Assembly: GCF_001499905.1 (NCBI RefSeq)
Contig: NZ_LQIS01000054.1
Location: forward strand, 124,001-188,000
Length of the DNA stretch: 64,000 nucleotides
Direction: 5' to 3'
DNA from: Mycobacterium sp. GA-1285
GTDB taxonomy: Bacteria; Actinomycetota; Actinomycetes; Mycobacteriales; Mycobacteriaceae
Shown here piece after piece: positions 1-7,692 of this stretch (positions within the stretch are counted from its first letter, which is position 1; each line of letters starts with the position of its first letter). Under the pieces are notes generated by a model. It did no database searches, was not told where the DNA came from, and was given only the letters and a program-made list of their open reading frames with translations. A program made the position numbers and the translations under genes.

Positions 1-2139
1 GCGTTGTGTCGCCACCCCGGCGGGGTCGACGTAGCCAATCACGACCGACGCCTGCGCAATGGCTGCGTCCTGCAACTGAGTGATGGCGACGGCCGGATCG
101 AGTCGCTGGTACGCCGACGGCATGGCCGCCACCTTGCGCAGCACCGCGACGATCGCGCCGAGGGTCTGGGCGGTGGGGGCCGGCGCCAGTCGGTAGACGC
201 GACGACGGCCGGGCGGTGCCGGCACGCGTGCGCCGCGCGCACGGATGTCGACGATGGTGCCGGTCGAGTCCTCGGCCGCCGGCGCGAAGCCGGCCCGGCG
301 CAGCGCCGCGAGCACGTCGGAGATCGGCGCCTGGGACACCGCGACCGTGGGTGCGAGCAGGCGCATCTCCACCGAATCTGTCGCCGGTGCGCCCACCGCC
401 TGCGCGAGAAGCGCCGCGTCCTCGCACCGCACGAACGACGCCGCCATGCCGACGCGCAACTGGCCGTGCCTGCGTGCCACATCATCGATGAGATACCTCA
501 GACCTTGTGGCACAGGAGTTTTCGAGTGACGCTCGAAAAAGGCGTGCAGTTCGCCCGCGGTACGGCCGGTGTCGAGCGCCCGGCGGATCGACGCCTCGCT
601 GATCCGGTACACCATCGCGGCGCCCGCGGACTCCACGCTGGCCACCGCGGCCAATTGTTCGGCCAGGTCTCGCTGCAGTGGGCCGGGGACGACCACCGTG
701 AGGTCGGCCTGCAACAGGAAATGGTCGATCGGTGCGGGCAGCACCTTGTCCATCGCCTTGACCACGTCGTCCACGGGAGCGTCGGCGAGCAGCGCCCGAG
801 CGGGGCTGGCGAGTGCGCCGCGCCCCACCAGTCCCAGCGCATGTGCCTCGGTGAGCAGATCACCGACCGGACCCGGTTGCAACCGAACCGCCCAGCGCGG
901 CCTGCGCCAGATCATCGCCCGCGACGCCTCACCTGCGTCGACACCCGCGCCGGGCGGCAGGTTTGCGAGCACCTCGAGGAGAAGTCGTCGGTCCAGTGGT
1001 GCGGCGGTGGAGAACAACGAATCGGACAGCGCGGCAAAGGGTTTGCCGTCGGGACCGCGACTGCCGACCAGGCTCGGCCGCCCGGGCAGCTCCAGCCACG
1101 TTGTTGCCAGCAGGTGCCATTTGACCGCCCTCGGGGATTCGACGAACCGGTCGGCGGAAACGGTCGGCGCCCAATAAGGCCCGTCCCCGGCTTCCGGTTC
1201 CGGTTCGGGCATGCCCGCCGAGATGAGACCTGCGCCCGCGCTCACTTCGAGGATCAACCCCAGGCGACGTTCGTCGATGCCGGTCGCCTTGGTCAACCGT
1301 TTGACGTCGCGCACCCCGAGCCCGCCGCTGCGTAACTCGGGAACCGGTGTGGCGCCCAGTGTTTCGAGTACCACCTCGACCTCGCGCAGAAGGTCGAGCG
1401 CGGCGCCCGCGGCCACCGCGTCGGCGTCGGCCCCTGTCGTCGTCGACACCACCGGGTCGGGTTCGGTCAGCTGCAGCGGGCCCGGCAGTTCACCCCGCAA
1501 CACCTGGCCGACGAGTCGCGGCAGGATCACGGTCTCCGCGTCCAGCTGGCGCAGCAGACCGGCGGCCAACAACCGCTGCACCGGGCGATCCGACGGTGTG
1601 CCGGGCGCGGCGTCGCGGGTGCGGCCCACCGGCGAACCCTCGAGCAACCGCTGCAGCAGCTCGGACTGCGCCTCGTCGAGTGCTTCCAGCCGGGCGGCGA
1701 TGTCATCCGGGCTTACCGTGGTGTCCTCGACCGTGGCCTGGCCGGGATACCACGGCAGGCCCGTGACGGCTTCGGCCACCACCCGGACCGTCGCCTCACC
1801 CCACACCAGCGCACGGTCGCGCAGATCGTCCACGGCCTCGGCGACGGCCGCCTCGGGCGCCCGGTCGGCGATGAGCTCAACAAGTTTGGTGACCGGCACG
1901 GCGGTCGTGTCGGCGTGCAGCACCAGCAGCGCGTCGAGCACCGCGAGCCGCAGGAAGTCGAGGTCGTCGGTGGCGGCCTTGACCGACTGGCGAGCCTGGG
2001 CGCGGGCCGCCAGCGCAGCGATCGACCCCGGTGGCGGTTGGGTCAGGTCGGGCCGCAACTCCAGCAGCCGGATGAGCCGGTCGTCGGGGAGATCGGCCAA
2101 CCAGGCGCCGAGAGGGAGGCCTGGTGCGTTCTCGGTCAT
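1..2139 (-). CDS. Helicase-associated protein, XPB/Ssl2-like N-terminal type (Rv0862c-like), 3' end outside window
   Basis: The minus-strand frame starts at ATG 2139-2137 and stays open to the window edge, giving 713 codons without a stop. The beginning reads MTENAPGLPLGAWLADLPDD, followed by Leu/Arg/Ala-rich helical sequence typical of the conserved mycobacterial protein encoded beside the XPB-type helicase ercc3 (Rv0861c). The M. tuberculosis protein is about 756 residues from memory, so roughly 40 C-terminal residues are missing here. It belongs to the helicase-C_3/XPB-N-terminal-like group; a role in DNA repair with the neighbouring helicase is inferred, not shown. It is divergent from the small Rv0863-like gene, with about 65 bp between the starts. 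Long open frames on the opposite strand are GC-driven shadows. Confidence 0.88.
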   Translation of the reverse strand, partial: MTENAPGLPLGAWLADLPDDRLIRLLELRPDLTQPPPGSIAALAARAQARQSVKAATDDLDFLRLAVLDALLVLHADTTAVPVTKLVELIADRAPEAAVAEAVDDLRDRALVWGEATVRVVAEAVTGLPWYPGQATVEDTTVSPDDIAARLEALDEAQSELLQRLLEGSPVGRTRDAAPGTPSDRPVQRLLAAGLLRQLDAETVILPRLVGQVLRGELPGPLQLTEPDPVVSTTTGADADAVAAGAALDLLREVEVVLETLGATPVPELRSGGLGVRDVKRLTKATGIDERRLGLILEVSAGAGLISAGMPEPEPEAGDGPYWAPTVSADRFVESPRAVKWHLLATTWLELPGRPSLVGSRGPDGKPFAALSDSLFSTAAPLDRRLLLEVLANLPPGAGVDAGEASRAMIWRRPRWAVRLQPGPVGDLLTEAHALGLVGRGALASPARALLADAPVDDVVKAMDKVLPAPIDHFLLQADLTVVVPGPLQRDLAEQLAAVASVESAGAAMVYRISEASIRRALDTGRTAGELHAFFERHSKTPVPQGLRYLIDDVARRHGQLRVGMAASFVRCEDAALLAQAVGAPATDSVEMRLLAPTVAVSQAPISDVLAALRRAGFAPAAEDSTGTIVDIRARGARVPAPPGRRRVYRLAPAPTAQTLGAIVAVLRKVAAMPSAYQRLDPAVAITQLQDAAIAQASVVIGYVDPAGVATQR

Positions 2140-2204
2140 TGCTGACCAGCGTAAAGGAGTGTGGCGGTGTCGCCACCGCCCGAGGCATTTGCCACAATGT
2201 GGGC

Positions 2205-2396
2205 GTGGCAGACAACAAAGGGAAGAAGCGGTACGTCGATCCGGGCTGGCCGGCGACCGACGGTGACAACGACCATGCGATCAGCGAGCTGGCCGCCGAC
2301 CGTACCGGCGCGCTGTCGCCCTTCGGCGACATCGCATTCCCGCTGCCCGCGGATGACCTGCCGTATGTGCACGCGGTGACGGTCGTCAACAAGTAG
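2205..2396 (+). CDS. Small conserved mycobacterial protein (Rv0863-like)
   Basis: A 63-residue protein starting at GTG 2205 (VADNKGKKRYVDPGWP) and ending TVVNK just before moaC. It is hydrophilic and acidic in the middle (TDGDNDHAISELAADRTG), with no membrane segment, signal peptide or catalytic motif. Position and length match M. tuberculosis Rv0863, which precedes moaC2. The frame is open further upstream to 2124, but that would overlap the divergent helicase-like gene, so the GTG is preferred. The TAG stop at 2394-2396 is followed at once by the GTG start of moaC, so it is probably the first gene of the moaC-mog-moaE operon. Function unknown. Confidence 0.75.
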   Translation: MADNKGKKRYVDPGWPATDGDNDHAISELAADRTGALSPFGDIAFPLPADDLPYVHAVTVVNK

Positions 2397-2873
2397 GTGT
2401 CCGAGCGGCCCCGCCTCTCACACGTCGACGAGACCGGCGCGGCGCACATGGTCGACGTCACCGCGAAGGACGTCACCCAGCGCACCGCCGTCGCGGCCGG
2501 AACCCTCCGCACGACGGCCGACGTCGTCGCGATGATCGCCTCGGGAGGGCTGCCCAAGGGCGACGCGCTGGCCACCGCCCGCGTCGCGGGCATCCTGGCC
2601 GCCAAGCGCACCAGCGACCTCATCCCGCTGTGCCATCAGTTGGCGCTGACGGGTGTCGACGTCGACTTCGAGATCGGCGAGGACACCGTGGAGCTCACCG
2701 CCACGGTGCGCAGCACCGACCGCACCGGCGTCGAGATGGAGGCGCTGACGGCAGTGAGCGTGGCCGCATTGACGCTCTACGACATGATCAAGGCCGTCGA
2801 CCCCGCCGCCCGCATCGACGACGTGCGGGTGTTGCGCAAGGAGGGCGGCAAGACCGGAACGTGGACCCGCTGA
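2397..2873 (+). CDS. moaC: Cyclic pyranopterin monophosphate synthase MoaC
   Basis: A 158-residue MoaC, the usual length. With MoaA it converts GTP to cyclic pyranopterin monophosphate, the first step of molybdenum-cofactor synthesis, in the cytosol. The conserved block LIPLCHQLALTGVDVDF, the segment GVEMEALTAVSVAALTLYDM and the terminal lysine/glycine motif VLRKEGGKTG are all present. The GTG start abuts the stop of the upstream small gene. The stop TGA shares one base with the mog ATG (TGATG), which indicates translational coupling. It corresponds to moaC2 in M. tuberculosis (Rv0864). Its partner moaA lies about 3 kb away on the opposite strand. Confidence 0.96.
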   Translation: MSERPRLSHVDETGAAHMVDVTAKDVTQRTAVAAGTLRTTADVVAMIASGGLPKGDALATARVAGILAAKRTSDLIPLCHQLALTGVDVDFEIGEDTVELTATVRSTDRTGVEMEALTAVSVAALTLYDMIKAVDPAARIDDVRVLRKEGGKTGTWTR

Positions 2874-3349
2874 TGCGCTCGGGTCGGGTCGTCGTCGCCT
2901 CCACACGCGCCGCTGCCGGGGTGTACGAGGACCGCAGCGGACCGATCGTCGTGGACTGGCTCACCGGTCGCGGAATCGACACCCCGGCGCCCGTCGTCGT
3001 GCCCGACGGCGACCCGGTCGCCGAGGCGATCTGCGCCGCGGTCGCCGACGGTGTCGACGTGGTGATCACCTCCGGCGGCACGGGCATCTCGCCGACGGAC
3101 CGCACCGCCGAGGCCACCGCCGCGTTGCTCGACTATCAGATCCCCGGCCTGGCCGACGCGATCCGCCGGGCCGGCGAGGACAAGGTGCCGACGTCGGTGC
3201 TGTCGCGCGGAGTGTGCGGGGTCAGGGGCCGCACGCTGATCGTGAACCTGCCCGGATCGACCGGCGGTGTCAAAGACGGTTTGGCCGTGCTCGACCGGGT
3301 TCTCGAGCATGCTCTCGATCAGCTTGCGGGAGAGGATCACCCGCGATGA
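2873..3349 (+). CDS. mog: Molybdopterin adenylyltransferase Mog/MoaB family
   Basis: A 158-residue protein of the MoaB/Mog family, which adenylylates molybdopterin before molybdenum insertion. The binding signature VVITSGGTGISPTDRTAEA and the later NLPGSTGGVKDGLAVL loop are intact. The start ATG 2873 overlaps the moaC stop by one base. The frame is open further upstream inside moaC, but MRSGRVVVAS is the family N-terminus. The stop overlaps the moaE start (ATGA at 3346-3349), making the three genes one coupled unit, as in Rv0864-Rv0866. Confidence 0.95.
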   Translation: MRSGRVVVASTRAAAGVYEDRSGPIVVDWLTGRGIDTPAPVVVPDGDPVAEAICAAVADGVDVVITSGGTGISPTDRTAEATAALLDYQIPGLADAIRRAGEDKVPTSVLSRGVCGVRGRTLIVNLPGSTGGVKDGLAVLDRVLEHALDQLAGEDHPR

Positions 3350-3774
3350 CGGCCGTCGTGCTGCGTGCCGAGCTTTGCGAGGAGGCTATCGATCTGGCCG
3401 AACACGAGGCTCTGGTCGCCGACGCCTCCGCTGGTGCGGTCGTGAGCTTCGCCGGTGTCGTGCGCGATCACGACGGCGGACGTTCGGTGGTGCGGCTGGA
3501 GTACTCAGCGCATCCGTCGGCGCCGCAGACGCTCGCGGAGGTGGCCGCTGACATCGCCGCGGGTGCCGACGGCGTTCGTGCCATTGCGGTCAGCCACCGC
3601 ATCGGGACCCTCGAGATCGGTGACGCCGCGCTGGTTGCGGCCGTGGCGGCCGATCACCGTGCGGCCGCGTTCCAGACGTGCGCGCGGCTGGTCGACGTCG
3701 TCAAGGAGCGACTCCCAGTGTGGAAACACCAGTTCTTCGCCGACGGCTCCGACGAATGGGTGAATTCCGCGTAG
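3346..3774 (+). CDS. moaE: Molybdopterin synthase large subunit MoaE
   Basis: A 142-residue MoaE. It pairs with the thiocarboxylated C-terminus of MoaD to insert the dithiolene sulfurs into cyclic pyranopterin monophosphate. The signatures GAVVSFAGVVRDHDGG near the N-terminus and the active-site lysine region VVKERLPVWKHQFFADGSDEW at the C-terminus are present. The start ATG at 3346 overlaps the mog stop. Its small-subunit partner moaD is encoded at 5503-5772 on the opposite strand. Ortholog of moaE2 (Rv0866) by position. Confidence 0.95.
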   Translation: MTAVVLRAELCEEAIDLAEHEALVADASAGAVVSFAGVVRDHDGGRSVVRLEYSAHPSAPQTLAEVAADIAAGADGVRAIAVSHRIGTLEIGDAALVAAVAADHRAAAFQTCARLVDVVKERLPVWKHQFFADGSDEWVNSA

Positions 3775-3800
3775 CGGCAACAACTCGCCGCCGGGGGTGA

Positions 3801-5060
3801 TCAGACGGTCGGCAGCGGCGCGGGGGCGCCCGGATCGACCGGAAGGTTCGGCGCCTGACCACCCGGTGCGTCCGGGGTGGTGAGCGGACGCTGGGTCAGC
3901 GCCAGCAGCGCGTCCTTGCCGGTGATGTCCTGCGTCTGAATCGCATGCCAGATCTCCTTCAAGTAAAAGACGTTGGGGCTGTCCGTCCCGGCCTGTGCAC
4001 GGTCGCCGGTGGTTCCCGGCGGCAGGTTCTGCGGGCTCGCGAGATGCGGAACACCGCCGTCGACCGCGAGCGGGTCGGCCGCCGGCGCGGGCGGAGTCGG
4101 AGGCAGCTGCGGAGCCGGCTCGAGCGCCGCATCGACGGGCAGCGACCAGAGTTCGGGCTGCTGACCGGGGACCGGCACGTCGGGCGCGACGTCCCAGTCG
4201 GCGACGGCCTGCGCATCGACTGGAGGCGCCTCGGGAACCGGTGCGGCCAACGGGTCGAAGGGCGCGGGCGGTGCCTCGGGAACGGGGGCAGCCAACGCGT
4301 CGAACTGCTCGGGGGCGGGCGGCGCTTCTGGCGCCGGGGCAGGAGCGGGCGGCGCTACGGGAACCGGGGCGGCCAGCGCATCGACTGGCGGCGCTTCGGG
4401 CACCGGGGCGGCCAGCGCATCGACGGGCGGTGCCTCGGGAACTGGAGCCGCCAGCGCATCGATCGGCGGTGCCTCGGGCACCGGAGCGGGTGCGGCCAGC
4501 GCGTCGACCGGGGCCGGTGCGGGCGGAGGCGGTGGGGCGAGTGGGTCGCCCGGCGGCGGTGGCGGAGGCGCGGGTGCGGCCAGCGCGTCGACCGGGGCGG
4601 GCGACGGTGGCGGGGCGAACGGGTCGAACGGCGGAGGCGGCGGAGGCAGCACGTTGTTCACCGCCTCGATCGCGTCGTCGACGACCTCGCGCGGCGTCGC
4701 ACCCGACAACCCCTTGCCGCACGTCGGCCACGCACCCTTGCCCTGGCTGGCGAGCACACGTTCGGCGACGGCGATCTGTTCTTCCTTGGTGGCCAGGTGC
4801 GCGGCGGGTGCGTATTCGCCGCCGCCGTTACCGGTCCAGGTGCTCGGGGCGAACTGAAGCCCGCCCTGATAACCGTTGCCGGTGTTGATGGCCCAGTTAC
4901 CGCCGGACTCGCAGCTCGCCACCTGATCCCATTCACTGTCGGTAGCGGCGTTGGCATGTCCGGCTAGGGCGAGGCCCCCGGTTCCCAGTACAGCGCCCGT
5001 GAAGGCGACTTTCGCGACGTTTACGGCCGATCCGTTCGGCTTGCGGTGCCGTCCACTCAT
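3801..5060 (-). CDS. rpfA: Resuscitation-promoting factor RpfA
   Basis: A 419-residue secreted muralytic factor. Residues 1-38 form a signal peptide ending AGHANA. Residues 39-115 are the Rpf lysozyme-like domain, with catalytic Glu51 in CESGGNW and a Cys50-Cys114 pair. From about residue 135 a long low-complexity region of Pro/Ala repeats follows, many built on PVPEAPPVDALAAPV, and then a non-repetitive tail. This is the RpfA architecture, as in Rv0867c. The enzyme cleaves peptidoglycan and promotes exit from dormancy. Translation is probably controlled by the c-di-AMP riboswitch immediately upstream (5083-5268). A strong purine-rich site (GAGAGGA) lies about a dozen bases before the ATG. 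Confidence 0.96.
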   Translation of the reverse strand: MSGRHRKPNGSAVNVAKVAFTGAVLGTGGLALAGHANAATDSEWDQVASCESGGNWAINTGNGYQGGLQFAPSTWTGNGGGEYAPAAHLATKEEQIAVAERVLASQGKGAWPTCGKGLSGATPREVVDDAIEAVNNVLPPPPPPFDPFAPPPSPAPVDALAAPAPPPPPPGDPLAPPPPPAPAPVDALAAPAPVPEAPPIDALAAPVPEAPPVDALAAPVPEAPPVDALAAPVPVAPPAPAPAPEAPPAPEQFDALAAPVPEAPPAPFDPLAAPVPEAPPVDAQAVADWDVAPDVPVPGQQPELWSLPVDAALEPAPQLPPTPPAPAADPLAVDGGVPHLASPQNLPPGTTGDRAQAGTDSPNVFYLKEIWHAIQTQDITGKDALLALTQRPLTTPDAPGGQAPNLPVDPGAPAPLPTV

Positions 5061-5082
5061 AGATGCGCCAATGTCCTCTCTT

Positions 5083-5268
5083 CGGCGCCCGCGAGGTCAG
5101 CTGTCGGGTTCGGGCTGGAGAGGTATGCCCGGCCTTGTCGCACAACGCGATTCGGCTTCACCCCAAGGAACCGATCGGCTCCAGGTCCGTCTTTGACTCG
5201 GCGGACCGGTGGGTCCCCCGCCTCCATCCAAATTGTTCGTTGGTATCCCGTGCGCCAACGGATGGAGC
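5083..5268 (-). promoter_or_regulatory. ydaO/yuaA-type c-di-AMP riboswitch upstream of rpfA
   Basis: Read on the minus strand, the leader of rpfA holds the landmark elements of the ydaO family. A stem CTCCATCC/GGATGGAG (5260-5267 with 5222-5229) is followed by GGGGGACCCA (5219-5210), CCTTGGGGTGAAGCCGAAT (near 5168-5150), CCTCTCCAGCCCGAACCCGA (near 5120-5101) and GACAGCTGACCTCGCGGGCG. Actinobacterial ydaO elements are established in front of rpf genes and bind cyclic di-AMP, usually switching expression off. The element ends about 22 nt before the rpfA start codon. The exact outer boundaries are estimates. Confidence 0.88.
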
Positions 5269-5502
5269 TCGGCGCGGTTGGGCACGGCGGGCCAGTCGGT
5301 TTGCGGTCGACCGGCTTGGGAGTGAACCGTAACGGCTCGTTCTGACCGCGTCATCTTTTGCCGATAACGGCGTTTCGGCCTCCGGCAAATTCTAAAAGGG
5401 CTCTAAATGCCCAGCAGTTTCCGGCATTTCCGCAGGACTATCGGCCGCTCGATCTCGTCGTAGCCAGTTTGTGATCATTCCGTGATGTGACGGAAATCAC
5501 CG
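5269..5502. other. Intergenic region between moaD and the rpfA riboswitch
   Basis: No coding region is supported here. Together with the riboswitch it makes a 442-bp gap between moaD and rpfA. It is noticeably AT-richer than its surroundings (for example AAATTCTAAAAGGG near 5387-5400) and must hold the rpfA promoter, but no convincing -10/-35 pair could be assigned. A TGACGGAAATCACCG segment just downstream of the moaD stop could be a regulator site or simply 3' untranslated sequence. Confidence 0.5.
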
Positions 5503-5772
5503 TTACCCACCCGCAAAAGGGGGAAGTACATCGACGGTTTCAGCGTCGCGCAGCGCGACCGCGTCGTCGCGCACGGCGATGCCGTCACTGAGAAAAGAGC
5601 AGCGCTTCAACACTTTCGCGAGATTCTCATCGCGCCCACTCAGTTCCGCGACGAGTTCGGCGAGCGTCGTCCCCTGCCGAACCCGAAACGTCTCCTCATC
5701 GTTACCGGCGGCAGCCCGTGCCGCCGCGAAATAGCGGACCTTCACCGCAACCGTGGTTGTTGTCGCCGTCAT
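5503..5772 (-). CDS. moaD: Molybdopterin synthase sulfur-carrier subunit MoaD
   Basis: An 89-residue ubiquitin-like protein ending in the diagnostic PPFAGG, whose terminal glycine is adenylylated and thiocarboxylated to deliver sulfur to MoaE. The N-terminal strand VKVRYFAAARAAAG is typical of MoaD. It is the last gene of yccF-moaA-moaD, 28 nt after the moaA stop. Ortholog of moaD2 (Rv0868c). Confidence 0.94.
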   Translation of the reverse strand: MTATTTTVAVKVRYFAAARAAAGNDEETFRVRQGTTLAELVAELSGRDENLAKVLKRCSFLSDGIAVRDDAVALRDAETVDVLPPFAGG

Positions 5773-5800
5773 CGCCTTCCCTGTCTCATCCGCCGATGTC

Positions 5801-6850
5801 TCATCCGCCGATCGCGCTCATCGGCCGATCGGGCTGCACGAAGTTCGGGTCATTGATCCCGTGGCCGGCCGCTTTCGCCCACATCGCCGCACGCCATGCC
5901 GCCTCGACTGCGTTGTCGTCGGCCCCCGCGCGCATCAGCCGGCGCAGGTCGGTCTCATGCTGCGCGAACAGGCAGTTGCGGACCTGACCGTCGGCGGTCA
6001 GCCGCGTGCGGTCGCAGGCCGAGCAGAAAGCGTGGGACACCGAGGCGATGATGCCGACCTTGCCGACGCCGCCGTCGACGCGCCACAACTCCGCGGGTGC
6101 CGACCCGCGTGGGGTGGTGTCGGGTGCGAGGTCGAAATGCTGCTGCAGCGCGGCCAGCACGTCGTCGGCTCCGATCGCCCTACCTCGTTGCCACTCGTGG
6201 CCGGCGTCCAACGGCATCTGCTCGATGATGCGCAACTGGTAGCCATGCTCGAGGCAGAACCGCAGCAGCGCAACCGCGTCGTCAAGGCCGGTGACGGGGT
6301 CTAGGACGGCGTTGACCTTCACCGGATCCAGACCCGCGGCCTTCGACGCCCGCAAGCCGGCCAGCACATCGGGGAGTCGGTCTCGACGAGTGATGGCGGC
6401 GAACCGGGCGGAGTCGACCGTGTCCAGTGACACGTTGATGCGGTCCAGTCCGGCCCGCTTCAGCCGTTCGGCCCGCTTGTCGAGTCCGATGCCGTTGGTG
6501 GTCAGCGTGATCTCCGGCCGCGGTCGCAGCGCAGCCGTCGCGGCAATGACGTCCTCGAGGTGGCGGGCGAGCAGCGGCTCGCCGCCCGTGAACCGCACGC
6601 TCGTGATGCCGAGCCTCGTCACCGCGATGCGCAGCAGGCGGGTCAGCTCCTCGGGCCGCAGCAGCCGCTCCGACGGCAGCCAGTCCAGACCTTCCGCCGG
6701 CATGCAGTAGGTGCAGCGCAGATTGCAGCGATCGGTCAGCGACACCCGCAGATCGGTGGCGACCCGCCCGAACGTGTCGACCAGCGGGCCGTCGGTGGGG
6801 GCAGGGGAGGACGGTGCAGCAGAGGGCACACCGAGGTCGACGACGGTCAC
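5801..6850 (-). CDS. moaA: GTP 3',8-cyclase MoaA (radical SAM)
   Basis: A 349-residue radical-SAM enzyme that, with MoaC, starts molybdenum-cofactor synthesis. The radical SAM cluster is Cys42, Cys46 and Cys49 in DRCNLRCTYCMP. The C-terminal second cluster is CSACDRTRLTADGQVRNC, and the C-terminus ends in the conserved Gly-Gly (SAIGG). The GTG at 6850 (VTVVDLGVPS) is chosen because it overlaps the yccF stop as GTGA and gives the family length; the frame is open a further 51 codons upstream through the yccF gene. A 15-bp tandem duplication (TCTCATCCGCCGATG/C) lies exactly at its 3' end. Confidence 0.93.
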   Translation of the reverse strand: MTVVDLGVPSAAPSSPAPTDGPLVDTFGRVATDLRVSLTDRCNLRCTYCMPAEGLDWLPSERLLRPEELTRLLRIAVTRLGITSVRFTGGEPLLARHLEDVIAATAALRPRPEITLTTNGIGLDKRAERLKRAGLDRINVSLDTVDSARFAAITRRDRLPDVLAGLRASKAAGLDPVKVNAVLDPVTGLDDAVALLRFCLEHGYQLRIIEQMPLDAGHEWQRGRAIGADDVLAALQQHFDLAPDTTPRGSAPAELWRVDGGVGKVGIIASVSHAFCSACDRTRLTADGQVRNCLFAQHETDLRRLMRAGADDNAVEAAWRAAMWAKAAGHGINDPNFVQPDRPMSAIGG

Positions 6851-7047
6851 GCGGCGGCTCGCCAGGGGTGGGCAGCGGGTTCGGCCAGGCTGTCGACCGG
6901 CAATATGTCCTCGACCAGCGGCATCGGCGAGACCGAGATTCGTTTGAGGTTGGCCAGCGCGAAGCTGACCAGCGCCGCCACCGGGTAGCCCAGCGCCAGC
7001 CACAGGCCGCCGAAGACCAACCAGATGATGTTGAGTGTCAATCGCAT
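6847..7047 (-). CDS. Half-length YccF-family membrane protein (Rv0870c-like)
   Basis: A 66-residue protein, starting MRLTLNIIWLVFGGLWLALG, which is the first transmembrane repeat of YccF. It then passes directly into FALANLKRISVSPMPLVEDILPVDS, which matches the C-terminal end of full-length YccF. The M. tuberculosis protein is about 129 residues and contains the NxIWLxFxGxWLALG motif twice. Here one copy and the sequence between are missing while the frame is kept. The likely cause is deletion between the two internal repeats. It is the first gene of the moaA-moaD operon and overlaps moaA by GTGA. Function of the family is unclear. Confidence 0.82.
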   Translation of the reverse strand: MRLTLNIIWLVFGGLWLALGYPVAALVSFALANLKRISVSPMPLVEDILPVDSLAEPAAHPWRAAA

Positions 7048-7207
7048 ATGGGCGCTTCTTCTCCTCCAGCGGTGGTCTTCAGCCTACCGATAAGGGGGTG
7101 CTGGCGAGGCAGAGGTCAGAGTAGGATCGAGCACCACGCGTCCCGGCGCAATCGGGGCGCTTTCCTTATGTTCGCAATGCAGGTACGACGACGAGCGGGT
7201 GAGACCA

Positions 7208-7618
7208 GTGCCGACCGGCAGGGTTAAGTGGTACGACGCCGAAAAGGGCTTCGGGTTTTTGTCCCAGGAGGACGGCGAGGACGTCTACGTCCGATCCTCG
7301 GCGCTGCCCTCCGGCGTCGAGACCCTCAAGGCCGGACAGCGGGTGGAGTTCGGCATCGCCGCGGGCAGACGCGGGCCGCAGGCGTTGACGCTGACGCTCA
7401 TCGATCCGCCGCCGAGCCTGACGCGCACGCGTCGCGAGGCGGCCGCGGCCGAGCGCAAACACTCGCCCGACGAGTTGCACGGCATGATCGAGGACATGAT
7501 CACGCTGCTCGAGAGCGCTGTGCAGCCGGAGTTGCGTAAGGGTCGCTATCCGGACCGCAAGGTCTCCCGCCGAGTGTCCGAGGTCGTGCGGGCCGTCGCC
7601 CGTGAACTCGAACACTGA
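7208..7618 (+). CDS. cspB: Cold-shock protein CspB-like with C-terminal extension
   Basis: A 136-residue protein with an N-terminal cold-shock OB-fold: VPTGRVKWYDAEKGFGFLSQ contains RNP1 (KGFGF), and DVYVRSSAL is the RNP2 equivalent. After about residue 70 comes a charged helical extension (LTRTRREAAAAERKHSPDEL to the end) as in mycobacterial CspB (Rv0871, about 135 residues). The GTG 7208 is chosen because VPTGRVKWYD aligns with the family start; another GTG lies three codons upstream at 7199. Predicted nucleic-acid chaperone. It is divergent from the yccF-moaA-moaD operon and followed by a strong palindrome at 7628-7692. Confidence 0.9.
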   Translation: MPTGRVKWYDAEKGFGFLSQEDGEDVYVRSSALPSGVETLKAGQRVEFGIAAGRRGPQALTLTLIDPPPSLTRTRREAAAAERKHSPDELHGMIEDMITLLESAVQPELRKGRYPDRKVSRRVSEVVRAVARELEH

Positions 7619-7627
7619 CTTCTCGCG

Positions 7628-7692
7628 GCGCCGAAACTGAAGATTTGTACGATGTTTCGCGTCGATTTGACGCATATCTTCAGTTTCGGCGC
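7628..7692. repeat. Intergenic palindrome, GAAACTGAA family, copy A
   Basis: A perfect 17-bp inverted repeat: 7628-7644 (GCGCCGAAACTGAAGAT) pairs with 7676-7692. The 31-nt loop itself contains GCGTC/GACGC. It lies between the convergent ends of cspB and the frameshifted gene that follows. It could serve as a bidirectional terminator, although no T-tract follows either arm. Related copies are at 8597-8659 and 29372-29434. Confidence 0.8.

Noticed and set aside
4..1335. Long plus-strand open frame opposite the helicase-like gene
   Set aside because: The product is Arg/His/Gly-rich without family motifs, while the minus strand encodes a recognisable protein over the same bases. It is a GC-driven shadow.
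5787..5816. 15-bp tandem duplication at the moaA stop codon
   Set aside because: It falls outside the coding frame apart from the last codons, and the conserved C-terminal Gly-Gly of MoaA is intact, so no functional effect is expected.
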